A stretch of 50,544 nucleotides of DNA from Candidatus Mediterraneibacter guildfordensis (GTDB lineage: Bacteria; Bacillota; Clostridia; Lachnospirales; Lachnospiraceae): the NCBI GenBank assembly GCA_019112735.1, contig DXIS01000026.1:1-50544 (forward strand), written 5' to 3'. Under the pieces are notes generated by a model. That model was not told the origin of the DNA, made no database searches, and saw only the letters and a program-made list of their open reading frames with translations. The position numbers and the translations under genes are program-made. Shown piece after piece: positions 31,305 through 40,965 of this stretch (positions are counted from its first letter, which is position 1; each line of letters starts with the position of its first letter).

Positions 31305-33608
31305 ATGGCAGCAACACTTGAGTATGAACAGCTGAATAAGAATCTTGAGATCGTGGACGGCCATGCCGTTAAAGCGCCCGAGGATTACCAGGACCCGGAA
31401 CAGCTCTATCAGGCGCTGGTCGCAAGGATCCGGAAATACCATCCGTCCGCTGACATCTCCATGGTGGAGAAGGCGTACCGCATCGCGAAAGACGCGCATA
31501 AAGACCAGGTGAGGAAATCCGGGGAGCCGTACATCATCCATCCCCTGTGGGTGGGGATCATCCTGGCGGACCTGGAGATGGATAAAGAAACTATTGTTGC
31601 CGGCATGCTCCACGACGCGGTGGAAGATACGGTTATGACGCTGGACGATATCACCCGGGAGTTCGGGGAAGAGGTGGCGCTTCTCGTAGACGGCGTGACC
31701 AAGCTGGGACAGCTGAGTTATTCCCAGGATAAGCTGGAAGTCCAGGCGGAGAATTTAAGGAAAATGTTCCTGGCCATGGCCAAGGATATCCGTGTCATTA
31801 TCATCAAGCTTGCGGACCGGCTCCACAATATGCGCACGCTGGAGTTTATGACGCCGGCCAAGCAGCAGGAGAAGGCAAGGGAGACGATGGACATTTACGC
31901 GCCCATCGCCCGGCGGCTCGGTATATCGAAGATCAAGACGGAGCTCGATGACCTCTCTCTTAAATACTGGAAGCCGGATGTCTACAATCAGCTGGTGAAG
32001 GACCTGAACGAGCGGAAGACCGAGCGCGAGGAGTTCGTCCAGCAGATCGTGGCGGAAGTTACAAAGCATATGGAGAATGCACACATCAAGGCGAAGGTCT
32101 ACGGCCGGGTGAAGCATTTCTTCAGTATATATAAGAAGATGGTGAACCAGAACAAGACGCTGGACCAGGTGTACGACCTGTTCGCCGTGCGGATCATCGT
32201 GGACACGGTAAAGGACTGCTACGCGGCGCTGGGTGTGATCCATGAGATGTACACCCCGATCCCGGGACGTTTTAAGGATTACATTGCCATGCCGAAGCCG
32301 AACATGTACCAGTCGCTCCACACGACGCTGATGGGGCCTTCGGGGCAGCCCTTTGAGATCCAGATCCGTACCGAGGAGATGCACAAGACGGCGGAATACG
32401 GTATCGCAGCCCACTGGAAATATAAAGAGGGCGCGGATGCGGCGAAGAGTATGGCCTCCCAGGAGGAGAAGCTGAACTGGCTGCGCCAGATCCTGGAATG
32501 GCAGCGTGACATGTCGGACAACCGGGAGTTCTTAAGCCTGCTCAAAGGCGACCTGGACCTGTTTGCGGATGATGTGTACTGCTTCACGCCGAACGGCGAT
32601 GTGAAGAATCTGCCGAACGGTTCCACGCCGGTGGATTTTGCCTACGCCATTCACAGTGCGGTGGGCAATAAGATGGTCGGCGCCCGGGTAAACGGGAAGC
32701 TTGTCAATATTGATTACAAGATCCAGAACGGCGACAGGATCGAGATCCTGACATCCCAGAATTCCAGGGGGCCGAGCCGGGACTGGCTGAATATCGTCAA
32801 GAGCACGCAGGCCAAGAACAAGATCAATCAGTGGTTTAAGAAAGAATTTAAAGAAGACAATATCATCCGCGGCAAGGAGCTGATCGCATCCTACTGCCGC
32901 AGTAAAAATATCGAACTGCTCAATATCCTGAAGCCGAAGTACCAGCAGATCGTGCAGAAGAAATACGGGTTCCGAGACTGGGATGCCGTGCTGGCGGCCA
33001 TCGGCCACGGCGGGCTGAAGGAAGGCCAGGTAGTCAACCGGCTGCAGGAGGAGTACGAGAAGGAACACAAAAAAGAGATCACCGACGAGACGATCCTGGA
33101 GAAAATCTCGGAGGCGAACCAGCAGAAGGTGCACATCGCCAAGTCCAAGAGCGGCATTGTCGTCAAGGGCATCAACGATATGGCCGTCCGGTTCTCCAAA
33201 TGCTGCAATCCGGTTCCCGGAGATGAGATCGTCGGGTTCGTTACCCGGGGGCGCGGCATGTCCATCCACCGGACGGACTGCGTGAACATGCTCCATCTCT
33301 CGGCGGCGGAGCGGGAGCGCCTGATCGACGCCGAGTGGGAAGATCCGGAAGAGACTGAAGGCGGCGGACAGTATCTTGCAGAGCTCAAGATGTATGCGGC
33401 GGACCGCCAGGGACTCCTCATGGATGTGACCAAAGTATTTACAGAGGAGAAGATCGATGTGAAGTCGGTCAATATCCGCACCAGCAAGAAAGGGACGGCG
33501 ACGCTGGATATGGGATTCATCGTCCAGGGGCGCGAACAGCTTGAGGGCGTGATCAAGAAGCTCCGGCAGATCGAGAGCGTGATCGATATCGAGCGTACGA
33601 CCGGTTGA
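31305..33608 (+). CDS. relA: Bifunctional (p)ppGpp synthetase/hydrolase RelA/SpoT
   Basis: A 767-residue stringent-response enzyme. Domains: N-terminal HD hydrolase with His...HDAVEDT (about residues 85-110), synthetase domain with YGRVKHFFSIYKKM and DLFAVRIIV (about 265-300) and the later HTTLMGP and EIQIRT, a TGS domain (VYCFTPNGDVKNLPNGSTPVDFAY about 425-448), a zinc-finger-like CCNPVPGD segment and a C-terminal ACT domain. The HD motif is intact, so both making and breaking of (p)ppGpp are expected, as in most Bacillota. GGGGGAG precedes the ATG. Its leader contains a terminator-like hairpin. MBL hydrolase, hemZ, hisS and aspS follow in the order usual for the group. Confidence 0.97.
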   Translation: MAATLEYEQLNKNLEIVDGHAVKAPEDYQDPEQLYQALVARIRKYHPSADISMVEKAYRIAKDAHKDQVRKSGEPYIIHPLWVGIILADLEMDKETIVAGMLHDAVEDTVMTLDDITREFGEEVALLVDGVTKLGQLSYSQDKLEVQAENLRKMFLAMAKDIRVIIIKLADRLHNMRTLEFMTPAKQQEKARETMDIYAPIARRLGISKIKTELDDLSLKYWKPDVYNQLVKDLNERKTEREEFVQQIVAEVTKHMENAHIKAKVYGRVKHFFSIYKKMVNQNKTLDQVYDLFAVRIIVDTVKDCYAALGVIHEMYTPIPGRFKDYIAMPKPNMYQSLHTTLMGPSGQPFEIQIRTEEMHKTAEYGIAAHWKYKEGADAAKSMASQEEKLNWLRQILEWQRDMSDNREFLSLLKGDLDLFADDVYCFTPNGDVKNLPNGSTPVDFAYAIHSAVGNKMVGARVNGKLVNIDYKIQNGDRIEILTSQNSRGPSRDWLNIVKSTQAKNKINQWFKKEFKEDNIIRGKELIASYCRSKNIELLNILKPKYQQIVQKKYGFRDWDAVLAAIGHGGLKEGQVVNRLQEEYEKEHKKEITDETILEKISEANQQKVHIAKSKSGIVVKGINDMAVRFSKCCNPVPGDEIVGFVTRGRGMSIHRTDCVNMLHLSAAERERLIDAEWEDPEETEGGGQYLAELKMYAADRQGLLMDVTKVFTEEKIDVKSVNIRTSKKGTATLDMGFIVQGREQLEGVIKKLRQIESVIDIERTTG

Positions 33609-33638
33609 CGCGGCGATCCGTTTCGAAAAAGAAAGGCG

Positions 33639-33657
33639 CCGGCGGGATATCCGCCGG
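33639..33657 (+). other. Hairpin abutting the ribosome site of the MBL gene
   Basis: CCGGCGG/CCGCCGG with a five-base loop; the last two G of the stem begin the GGAAGGAG ribosome site of the next gene. It may tune translation; there is no T-run for termination. Confidence 0.4.
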
Positions 33658-33672
33658 AAGGAGATTTGCGAC

Positions 33673-34296
33673 ATGAAGATTGAAAATTTTGTACTGGGCC
33701 CGGTGGGGACGAACTGCTATATCGCGATCAATGAGGGAACAAAAGAATGTTTCCTTGTGGACATGGCGGCCTGCCCGCCGGAACTTGTGAGCCATATTAA
33801 GAATTCGGGACTGACGGTGAAGGCCGTGCTCCTGACCCACGGACATTTTGACCATATCATGGGCCTGGACCGCTTTCTGGAAGAATTTCCGGCGCCGGTC
33901 TATGCCTGCGCTGCCGAGAAGGAGCTGCTGGAGAGCCCGCAGCTTAACTCCTCTTCAGGAATGCTGGGGCAGCCCTATACATTCCACGGCGCACAGTATG
34001 TGAAGGACGGCGACCTTCTGGATATGGCGGGAATGAAGATCCAGGTGATCCAGACGCCGGGGCACACCATCGGCGGATGCTGTTATTACATCGCGGATGA
34101 ACAGACGCTGTTCAGCGGCGATACCCTGTTCCGCGCGTCCATCGGGCGCACCGATCTGCCCACAGGAAGTATGGGCGCGCTGGTCCGTTCGGTGAAGGAG
34201 AAGATCCTGGTCCTGCCGGATGAGACACGGGTGTATCCGGGTCATATGGAAGAGACGACTGTCGGATACGAGAAGAAGTATAATCCGTTTTTGTGA
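33673..34296 (+). CDS. Metallo-beta-lactamase-fold hydrolase (glyoxalase II-like)
   Basis: A 207-residue MBL hydrolase. Metal ligands are visible in THGHFDH (about residues 56-62), TPGHT (about 130-134), FSGDTLF (about 148-154) and PGHMEET (about 190-196). Size and motif spacing match the short glyoxalase-II-like proteins that are regularly found between relA/spoT and hemZ in clostridia. The natural thioester substrate is not known for this subgroup. Confidence 0.93.
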   Translation: MKIENFVLGPVGTNCYIAINEGTKECFLVDMAACPPELVSHIKNSGLTVKAVLLTHGHFDHIMGLDRFLEEFPAPVYACAAEKELLESPQLNSSSGMLGQPYTFHGAQYVKDGDLLDMAGMKIQVIQTPGHTIGGCCYYIADEQTLFSGDTLFRASIGRTDLPTGSMGALVRSVKEKILVLPDETRVYPGHMEETTVGYEKKYNPFL

Positions 34297-34387
34297 TCCG
34301 GCGCCGGGAAGACGGAGGCGTTTGAAAGAAGTGCCGGAGCGCCGTGAAATTAAAACAGAAAACGGGAAGAAGCAGGAATGAGAGACA

Positions 34388-35839
34388 ATGATCGAGATTG
34401 GAAGCAAGAAGAATAAATATACCTACAATGCATACCACATTGTTAAATCATTTTTTCCGGGCGAAGAGATCATACAGAAAGTAGATGAGAAGCAGGAGCC
34501 TCTCGTGGCAGTACGACTGCCGGGAGGGTCTTGCTTTTCCCTTGCACCGGAAGAAATCCATATTGACGCGGCGGGATTCGGGACGAAGGAAGCGTACGAG
34601 CAGGCGGTCAAGCGGGAAGTGACCCGGCGGCTGTACCGGTATCTGTCAGAAGAGACGGGGCGGACGTTGGCCTGGGGCACGCTGACCGGCGTACGGCCGA
34701 CGAAGATTCCCATGGAACAGCTGGAGCAGGGTGCTTCAGAGGAAGCGGCGGCGTCCTTTATGATGGAGAATTATTATGTGAGCCCGGAGAAAGCGCGTCT
34801 GGCGGCGGAAGTGGCGGCCCGGGAGAATGCGCTGCTCTCCCGTCTGGACTGTGAGAAGGGATTCAGCCTGTACGCGGGGATCCCCTTCTGTCCCAGTGTG
34901 TGCTCCTACTGTTCGTTCAGTTCCTCACCCATCGGGGAGTGGAAGGAACGGGTGGACGCCTATCTTGACGCGCTGATCAGAGAACTTTGCTGGATCGGCG
35001 CTCACACAGAAGGCCGAAGGCCCGACACCGTCTATATCGGCGGCGGGACGCCGACGACGCTGGAGCCGGCGCAGCTTGAACGGCTGCTGGGAGCCATTTC
35101 AGAATCCTTCGACCTGTCGGGCCTTCTGGAATTTACCGTGGAGGCGGGGCGGCCGGACAGCATTACGGAAGAGAAGCTGAAAGTGCTGAAAGATTTTCCG
35201 GTGAGCCGCATTTCCGTGAATCCACAGACCATGCAGCAGAAGACGCTGGACCTGGTGGGGCGGCGGCATACGGTGGAGCAGACCGTGGCGGCGTTTGAAC
35301 TGGCCCGGAAGCTGGGGTTCGACAATATCAATATGGACCTGATCGCCGGACTGCCCGGAGAGACGATCGGCGATATGGAGGATACGCTCCGGCAGATCGA
35401 GGCCCTTGCACCCGACAGCCTGACGGTCCACGCCCTGGCCATCAAGCGGGCGGCCCGTTACGGGCAGGAAGGGCGCACGGCGGATCTTCACGCGGAGATC
35501 ACCGGCATGGTGGAAGCGGCCTATGCGTCCGCGCGGCGGATGGGGCTTGCGCCGTACTATCTCTACCGGCAGAAGAATATCGCCGGGAATTTTGAGAATA
35601 CGGGCTATGCGGAACTTGACAAAGCCGGAATATACAATATACTGATTATGGAAGAAAAACAGACCATCCTTGCGGCGGGTGCGGGGGCTTCCACGAAGAT
35701 CCTGCTGAGAGACCCGATCCGGAAGGAAGGCGGCAAAGAAGCGAATCTGGTGCGGGCGGAGAATGTAAAGAACATCAACGACTACATCGCCCGGATCGAT
35801 GAAATGATAGAACGAAAGGAAAAGTGGTTATGGCGCTGA
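34388..35839 (+). CDS. hemZ: Coproporphyrinogen dehydrogenase-like radical SAM protein HemZ
   Basis: A 483-residue radical SAM protein. A non-conserved N-terminal domain (about residues 1-160) is followed by the 4Fe-4S motif CPSVCSYC (Cys-x3-Cys-x2-Cys, about residues 169-176), the glycine-rich IGGGTPTTLE and the HemN-like NPQTMQQKTLDLVGRRHT segment. The arrangement is that of HemZ, the oxygen-independent coproporphyrinogen oxidase-like branch of Bacillota. Actual heme synthesis is doubtful because no other heme gene is nearby. The 3' end overlaps the hisS start region by 10 bases. Confidence 0.92.
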   Translation: MIEIGSKKNKYTYNAYHIVKSFFPGEEIIQKVDEKQEPLVAVRLPGGSCFSLAPEEIHIDAAGFGTKEAYEQAVKREVTRRLYRYLSEETGRTLAWGTLTGVRPTKIPMEQLEQGASEEAAASFMMENYYVSPEKARLAAEVAARENALLSRLDCEKGFSLYAGIPFCPSVCSYCSFSSSPIGEWKERVDAYLDALIRELCWIGAHTEGRRPDTVYIGGGTPTTLEPAQLERLLGAISESFDLSGLLEFTVEAGRPDSITEEKLKVLKDFPVSRISVNPQTMQQKTLDLVGRRHTVEQTVAAFELARKLGFDNINMDLIAGLPGETIGDMEDTLRQIEALAPDSLTVHALAIKRAARYGQEGRTADLHAEITGMVEAAYASARRMGLAPYYLYRQKNIAGNFENTGYAELDKAGIYNILIMEEKQTILAAGAGASTKILLRDPIRKEGGKEANLVRAENVKNINDYIARIDEMIERKEKWLWR

Positions 35840-37080
35840 AAAAGAAACCGGTTACCGGCATGAGGGATATCATGCCCGCGGAAATGGAGATCAGGGATTA
35901 CGTGATCGGCCTGATCAAAGACACCTACAGGACGTTCGGCTTCTCATCCATCGAGACGCCCTGCGTGGAGCATATCGAGAACCTGTGCAGCAAGCAGGGC
36001 GGAGACAACGAGAAACTGATCTTCAAGATCCTGAAAAGAGGCGAGAAGCTGAAGATCAATGAGGCGAAGGAGGAAGCGGACCTGGTGGACGGCGGCCTGC
36101 GCTACGATCTGACCGTTCCCCTTTCCCGGTATTATGCGAACCATGCAAATGAGCTGCCGTCGCCTTTCAAGGCGCTGCAGATGGGCAATGTGTGGAGGGC
36201 GGACCGGCCCCAGAGAGGGCGCTTCCGCCAGTTCATGCAGTGCGATATCGATATCCTCGGCGAGCCGTCCAATCTGGCGGAGATCGAGCTCATCCTTGCG
36301 ACAACGTCGGTACTTGGCAAACTGGATTTCCATAACTTCACCATCCGCATCAATGACCGCCGGTTCTTAAAAGCCATGGCTGCGTACAGCGGATTTGAGG
36401 AGAAAGATTACGACAGTGTATTCATCACCCTGGACAAGATGGACAAGATCGGTCTGGAAGGCGTGGCGGCAGAGCTGAAGGAGAATGGCTATGCGGAAGA
36501 ATCGGTGGAGAAGTATCTTAAGCTTTTCGAAGAGATTACGGGCGATGTGGAAGGCGTCCGCATGTGTAAAGAAAAATTGCAGGGCTTTCTGCCGGCTGAG
36601 GCGGCGGATGGGCTGGAAATGATCATCCGGTGCGTGGAGCAGGAGAAAGAGGCTGATTTCCGCATGAAATTCGATCCCACACTGGTGCGCGGCATGTCCT
36701 ACTATACCGGCACGATCTTCGAGATCTCCATGGATGAGTTCGGCGGCTCCGTGGGAGGCGGCGGACGCTACGATGAGATGATCGGCAAGTTCACCGGACA
36801 GGATACGCCGGCGGTTGGATTTTCCATCGGATTCGAGCGCATCGTCATGCTGCTCCTGGAGCGCGGCTACCAGGTGCCGGGCGACCGGGAGAAGAAGGCA
36901 TACCTCCTGGAGAAGAAGATCTCCCAGGAGAAGCTGCTGGAAGTGCTTGATCAGGCGAGAGCCGAGCGTGCGGCAGGCAGACAGGTGATGATCATGAACA
37001 TGAAGAAGAACAAGAAGTTCCAGAAGGAACAGCTTGCAGAACAGGGATATACAGAGATTACGGAGGTGTACAATGGCTGA
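35830..37080 (+). CDS. hisS: Histidyl-tRNA synthetase
   Basis: A 416-residue class II synthetase charging tRNA-His. Class II motif 2 (MGNVWRADRPQRGRFRQF), the histidine-binding LVRGMSYYTGTIFEI and GGGGRYDEM, and motif 3 (VGFSIGFERIVML) are clear. The C-terminal anticodon-binding domain is short and Lys-rich at the end. The ATG at 35830 fits the AAAGGAAAAG ribosome site; GTG at 35824 would be too close to it. It overlaps aspS by 8 bases. Confidence 0.96.
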   Translation: MALKKKPVTGMRDIMPAEMEIRDYVIGLIKDTYRTFGFSSIETPCVEHIENLCSKQGGDNEKLIFKILKRGEKLKINEAKEEADLVDGGLRYDLTVPLSRYYANHANELPSPFKALQMGNVWRADRPQRGRFRQFMQCDIDILGEPSNLAEIELILATTSVLGKLDFHNFTIRINDRRFLKAMAAYSGFEEKDYDSVFITLDKMDKIGLEGVAAELKENGYAEESVEKYLKLFEEITGDVEGVRMCKEKLQGFLPAEAADGLEMIIRCVEQEKEADFRMKFDPTLVRGMSYYTGTIFEISMDEFGGSVGGGGRYDEMIGKFTGQDTPAVGFSIGFERIVMLLLERGYQVPGDREKKAYLLEKKISQEKLLEVLDQARAERAAGRQVMIMNMKKNKKFQKEQLAEQGYTEITEVYNG

Positions 37081-38875
37081 ATCAATGCAGGGATTAAAGA
37101 GGACCCACCGCTGCGGCGAACTGTCCGCGGCAAATGTGGGCGAGACTGTAACCGTCATGGGATGGGTGCAGAAGAACAGAAATAAAGGCGGACTGGTCTT
37201 CGTGGATGTGCGCGACCGCTCCGGCATCATCCAGGTGGTGTGCGAGGAAGGGAAGACCGACCCGGCGATCCTTGAGAAAGCCGCGTCCCTCCGCTCCGAA
37301 TATGTGGTTGCCATCGTCGGCGAAGTGGCGAGACGTTCCGGCGCGGTCAATGACAAGATCGCAACGGGTGAGATCGAGGTGCTGCCAAAAGAGATGCGCA
37401 TCCTCTCCGAGTCCCTGACGCCGCCGTTCCAGGTGGAAGAGGACAGCAAGACAAGAGAAGAAGTGCGTCTGAAATACCGTTATCTTGATCTGAGAAGGCC
37501 GGATATCCAGAGAAATCTCATGATGAAGAGCCAGGTCATGACGCTGACCCGTCAGTTCTTCGCGGAAGAGGGTTTCCTGGAGATCGAGACGCCCATGCTG
37601 GGCAAGACGACGCCGGAGGGGGCAAGGGACTATCTGGTGCCCAGCCGCATCCATCCGGGATGCTTCTACGGACTGCCCCAGTCACCCCAGCTCTATAAGC
37701 AGCTGCTGATGTGTTCCGGATTCGACCGCTACATCCAGATCGCGAGATGCTTCCGCGACGAGGACTTGCGCGCGGACCGTCAGCCGGAGTTCACCCAGAT
37801 CGATATGGAGCTTTCATTTGTGGATGTAGACGATGTCATCGATGTGAATGAGCGTTATCTTGCAAAACTGTTCAAAGAGGTCCTGAACGTGGATGTACAG
37901 CTTCCGATCCAGCGGATGACCTGGCAGGAGGCCATGGACCGCTTCGGTTCCGACAAGCCGGACCTTCGTTTCGGCATGGAACTCACAGACGTGACGGACG
38001 TTGTGAAAGGCTGCGGCTTCGGCGTATTTACCGGCGCCATTGAGAACGGCGGCAGCGTGCGCGGCATCAACGCCAAAGGGCAGGGAAGCATGCCGAGAAA
38101 GAAGATCGACAAGCTGACCGCATTTGTAAAAGATTACGGCGCAAAAGGACTTGCATACATTGCCATCCAGGAGGACGGCACGGTGAAGTCTTCCTTTGCA
38201 AAATTCATGAGCGAAGAAGAGATGGACGCGCTGGTGAAAGCTATGGACGGACAGCCGGGCGACCTGCTCCTCTTTGCGGCGGATAAGAATAAAGTAGTCT
38301 GGGATTCCCTGGGAGCCCTCCGTGTGGAACTGGCAAAACAGCTGGAGCTTCTGGACAAGAACGAGTACCGTTTCGTATGGATCACCGAGTTCCCGCAGTT
38401 CGAGTGGAGCGATGAGCAGGGCCGGTACCTGGCTATGCATCATCCGTTCACCATGCCGATGGAAGAGGACCTTCCGCTTCTGGAGAAAGGAGAACTCGGC
38501 AAAGTGCGCGCGAAAGCCTACGATATCGTCCTTAACGGAAACGAGATCGGCGGCGGAAGCGTCAGGATCCATCAGGACAACATCCAGGAGAAGATGTTCG
38601 AGGCGCTTGGCTTTACGAAAGAACAGGCCCACAGCCAGTTCGGATTCCTGCTCGAGGCATTCAAGTACGGAGTGCCGCCGCACGCGGGACTTGCCTACGG
38701 CCTTGACCGTCTGGTGATGCTGATGGCAAAACAGGACAGCATCCGCGACGTGATCGCGTTTCCGAAGATCAAGGACGCATCCTGCCTGATGACAGAGGCG
38801 CCCACGCCGGCAGATGATAAACAGCTGGAAGAGCTGGGACTTCTTATAAGAGAGTCAGAAACAACAGAAGAGTAA
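37073..38875 (+). CDS. aspS: Aspartyl-tRNA synthetase, bacterial type
   Basis: A 600-residue class II synthetase. The N-terminal OB-fold anticodon domain ([23 protein letters not shown]), motif 1 and 2 ([42 protein letters not shown]), the bacterial GAD insertion (about residues 300-420) and motif 3 ([13 protein letters not shown]) are all present. The ATG at 37073 lies behind GGAGG and overlaps the hisS stop. The hisS-aspS pair is a standard gene order. Confidence 0.97.
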   Translation: MAESMQGLKRTHRCGELSAANVGETVTVMGWVQKNRNKGGLVFVDVRDRSGIIQVVCEEGKTDPAILEKAASLRSEYVVAIVGEVARRSGAVNDKIATGEIEVLPKEMRILSESLTPPFQVEEDSKTREEVRLKYRYLDLRRPDIQRNLMMKSQVMTLTRQFFAEEGFLEIETPMLGKTTPEGARDYLVPSRIHPGCFYGLPQSPQLYKQLLMCSGFDRYIQIARCFRDEDLRADRQPEFTQIDMELSFVDVDDVIDVNERYLAKLFKEVLNVDVQLPIQRMTWQEAMDRFGSDKPDLRFGMELTDVTDVVKGCGFGVFTGAIENGGSVRGINAKGQGSMPRKKIDKLTAFVKDYGAKGLAYIAIQEDGTVKSSFAKFMSEEEMDALVKAMDGQPGDLLLFAADKNKVVWDSLGALRVELAKQLELLDKNEYRFVWITEFPQFEWSDEQGRYLAMHHPFTMPMEEDLPLLEKGELGKVRAKAYDIVLNGNEIGGGSVRIHQDNIQEKMFEALGFTKEQAHSQFGFLLEAFKYGVPPHAGLAYGLDRLVMLMAKQDSIRDVIAFPKIKDASCLMTEAPTPADDKQLEELGLLIRESETTEE

Positions 38876-38880
38876 AAGAA

Positions 38881-38909
38881 GAAGGCTGGGATCATTCATC
38901 CCAGCCTTC
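38881..38909. terminator. Hairpin at the aspS/hicB convergent junction
   Basis: A perfect 12-bp stem GAAGGCTGGGAT (38881-38892) with ATCCCAGCCTTC (38898-38909) and five-base loop. The right arm is made of the last HicB codons. On the minus strand it is followed by CTTCTTTTAC, so termination of the hicB message is the better reading; on plus no T-run follows. Confidence 0.6.
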
Positions 38910-39167
38910 ATAGAAACGGATATTCACGGAGATATTTCTGACGATATCTCCGTCTTTTATTTCGATATCTTCGATATCAGATACATACGGCATATTCGGC
39001 TCTTCTTCTTCAAGTTCTACTGTGATCCAGTTCCGGCACGCCTCATTTGCATTTTCGATAGCGTCGTCCAGAGTGTCGCCGGAAGCCTCGCAGCATTCAA
39101 GATCCGGGAAGAAGGCATGATAGCCGTTCTCAGTTTTGCGGAAAACCGCAGGGTATATAAATTTCAT
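38892..39167 (-). CDS. HicB-like protein (type II toxin-antitoxin antitoxin family), orphan
   Basis: A 91-residue protein with the HicB partial RNase-H-like fold: MKFIYPAVFRKTENGYHAFFPDLE then GDTLDDAIENANEA, a pattern shared by HicB antitoxins and free-standing HicB-like proteins. The ATG at 39167 has AAGGAG upstream; the frame continues 12 codons further without a site. No HicA-type gene is on either side and there is no C-terminal DNA-binding domain. It is therefore a lone HicB-like protein whose role as an antitoxin is unproven. Confidence 0.85.
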   Translation of the reverse strand: MKFIYPAVFRKTENGYHAFFPDLECCEASGDTLDDAIENANEACRNWITVELEEEEPNMPYVSDIEDIEIKDGDIVRNISVNIRFYEGWDE

Positions 39168-39257
39168 ACAGATCGTCTCCTTTTCGATATCATAATATAG
39201 CATAATAGAGTTTTTTATTCAATGAAAAAAAGAAAGTAAAAAAAGTTAAAAAAAGTG

Positions 39258-39286
39258 TTGACATTCGAAAACACCTGTAGTATAGT
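39258..39286 (+). promoter_or_regulatory. Strong promoter of tRNA-Gly
   Basis: Consensus TTGACA (39258-39263), exactly 17 bases, then TATAGT (39281-39286). The 5' leader to the tRNA holds a perfect 8-bp hairpin GTTCCGGT/ACCGGAAC (39294-39301, 39310-39317). Confidence 0.8.
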
Positions 39287-39326
39287 ATCTATTGTTCCGG
39301 TCAGGAAACACCGGAACACAACAAAT

Positions 39327-39399
39327 GCGACAGTGGCTCAGTTGGTAGAGTACGACCTTGCCAAGGTCGGGGTCGCGGGTTCGAACCCCGTCTGTCGCT
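39327..39399 (+). tRNA. tRNA-Gly (anticodon GCC)
   Basis: A 73-base cloverleaf. The acceptor stem GCGACAG (39327-39333) pairs perfectly with CTGTCGC (39392-39398), followed by discriminator T. The anticodon stem CGACC/GGTCG encloses the loop TTGCCAA with anticodon GCC at 39360-39362. The T arm has GGTTCGAACCCC. CCA is not encoded. A strong promoter precedes and an intrinsic terminator follows, so it is a single-gene transcript. Confidence 0.97.
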
Positions 39400-39405
39400 C
39401 TTCAG

Positions 39406-39461
39406 AAAAGCTGTTAAAATAAGAATCCATGTGAATGGGTGATTATTTTAACAGCTTTTTT
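39406..39461 (+). terminator. Intrinsic terminator of tRNA-Gly
   Basis: A 17-bp perfect stem AAAAGCTGTTAAAATAA (39406-39422) with its complement (39443-39459), ending in six T (39456-39461). It starts 6 bases after the tRNA. Confidence 0.9.
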
Positions 39462-39528
39462 GTTATACCTGTGTGCGGACTGAAACCGTCTGTGCGCAGA
39501 ATGATAATCTGCAGGGGATGCATCTGTT

Positions 39529-40881
39529 ATGAAAAAGTTAAGTATGAAAGAGATCATGCTGGTCGCAAGCATGTTGTTCGGGATGTTTTTCGGAGCGGGG
39601 AATCTGATCTTCCCGGCGTCCATGGGACAGCTGGCCGGCAGCCATATGTGGCAGGCGTCTGCAGGGTTCCTGATCACCGGCGTGGGGTTGCCGCTCCTCG
39701 GTGTGGCGGCGCTTGGCATCAGCAGGCAGAACGGTCTGCTGGAACTGAGCAGCCGGGTGGGGAAGCGGTACGGGCTTTTTTTCACCTGTGTCTTATATCT
39801 CACCATCGGACCATTCTTTGCGATCCCGCGATGTGCAACGGTTTCTTATACCGTCGGGATTGAGGGGATCGCCCCGGGCGCGGACCACACTTTCGGCCTG
39901 GCAGTATTTTCCCTTCTCTTTTTTGCGCTGGTCCTGTTCTTTTCCCTGAGGCCGGGGCAGATCATGACCTGGATCGGCAAAGTGCTCACGCCGCTCTTCC
40001 TTGTCTGTCTGGGCATCCTGCTCGTGCGCGCGCTGCTCTCGCCGGCCGGCAGGATCGCGGAGATCGCGCCGCAGGCAGGGTATGTGGATGACGCGCTTTT
40101 TACGGGGCTTCTGGAAGGCTATAATACGATGGACGCCCTCGCCGGTCTTGCATTCGGCATCGTGGTCGTGGAGGCGGTCCGCAGCCTTGGCGCGGAAGAG
40201 CCGGAGGAGATCGCGAAGAATACAGTGAAAGCCGGCATATTCAGTTCGCTCCTTATGGCGCTTATATATGTGCTGGTCACAGCGGTGGGCGCCCAGAGCA
40301 GAGGCGTCTTTGAGGCGGCGTCAAACGGCGGGGAGGCCCTCTCTCAGATCGCAGGATATTATTTCGGCACCGCCGGCGCGCTGATCCTGGCGGCTACGGT
40401 GACCGTGGCGTGCCTGAAGACGGCGGTGGGGCTGATCACAAGCTGCGGGAAGACATTTGTGAAGCTTTTCCCCGGCGGGCCGTCTTATCCAGTATGGGCT
40501 GTTGGCTTCTGCGTCCTGTCCTTTCTGATCGCCAATCTGGGACTTGACGCGATCATCGCCTATACGGTCCCGGTGCTTATGTTCCTCTATCCGCTGGCGA
40601 TCGTCCTGATCATCCTCACATTCTGCCACCGGTTCTTCGGCGGCAGCCGGTGCGTCTATCAGTGGACCGTCGGATGTACGGCTGTGGGGGCGGTGTGCGA
40701 CGCCCTGCGCCAGCTTCCGGCAGTGGTCAGCGATACGGCATTTGTAAAAACGGTCACGGATGCGGCACTGGAGGTGCTGCCGTTCTCCCGCCAGGGATTC
40801 GGCTGGGTGTGCCCGGCGCTTATCGGGGCGGTCATCGGGCTTCTGGTGCGTCATATTTCCGGCCGGGCGGTTGCAGGATGA
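39529..40881 (+). CDS. brnQ: Branched-chain amino acid transport carrier BrnQ
   Basis: A 450-residue polytopic membrane protein with about 12 hydrophobic segments, by family a cation-coupled importer of leucine, isoleucine and valine. N-terminal MLFGMFFGAGNLIFPASMG, the GFLITGVGLPLLGV and TIGPFFAIPRCATVSYTVG segments are characteristic of LIVCS carriers. AGGGGA lies before the ATG. It stands alone between the tRNA terminator and the thyA promoter, which starts inside its last codons. Together with azlCD the window holds both an importer and an exporter for branched-chain amino acids. Confidence 0.94.
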   Translation: MKKLSMKEIMLVASMLFGMFFGAGNLIFPASMGQLAGSHMWQASAGFLITGVGLPLLGVAALGISRQNGLLELSSRVGKRYGLFFTCVLYLTIGPFFAIPRCATVSYTVGIEGIAPGADHTFGLAVFSLLFFALVLFFSLRPGQIMTWIGKVLTPLFLVCLGILLVRALLSPAGRIAEIAPQAGYVDDALFTGLLEGYNTMDALAGLAFGIVVVEAVRSLGAEEPEEIAKNTVKAGIFSSLLMALIYVLVTAVGAQSRGVFEAASNGGEALSQIAGYYFGTAGALILAATVTVACLKTAVGLITSCGKTFVKLFPGGPSYPVWAVGFCVLSFLIANLGLDAIIAYTVPVLMFLYPLAIVLIILTFCHRFFGGSRCVYQWTVGCTAVGAVCDALRQLPAVVSDTAFVKTVTDAALEVLPFSRQGFGWVCPALIGAVIGLLVRHISGRAVAG

Positions 40882-40899
40882 TATATCGCATGCTATACT
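40871..40899 (+). promoter_or_regulatory. Promoter of the thyA-folA-znu gene group
   Basis: TTGCAG (40871-40876), 17 bases, TATACT (40894-40899). The -35 box lies in the last brnQ codons. No terminator separates brnQ from thyA. Confidence 0.6.
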
Positions 40900-40965
40900 G
40901 TTGACGGCTGAAAATACAGGAAAACTGAGGGCATTAAAAAAGAGAATTAAGAAGAGGAGAAAGAT

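Noticed and set aside
34297-34387. Possible hairpin CGGCGC/GCGCCG between the MBL and hemZ genes
   Set aside because: Only six pairs with a long loop and no T-run; not convincing.
39462-39528. T-box or other riboswitch upstream of brnQ
   Set aside because: Only 67 bases lie between the tRNA terminator and brnQ, and no T-box sequence or terminator is there.
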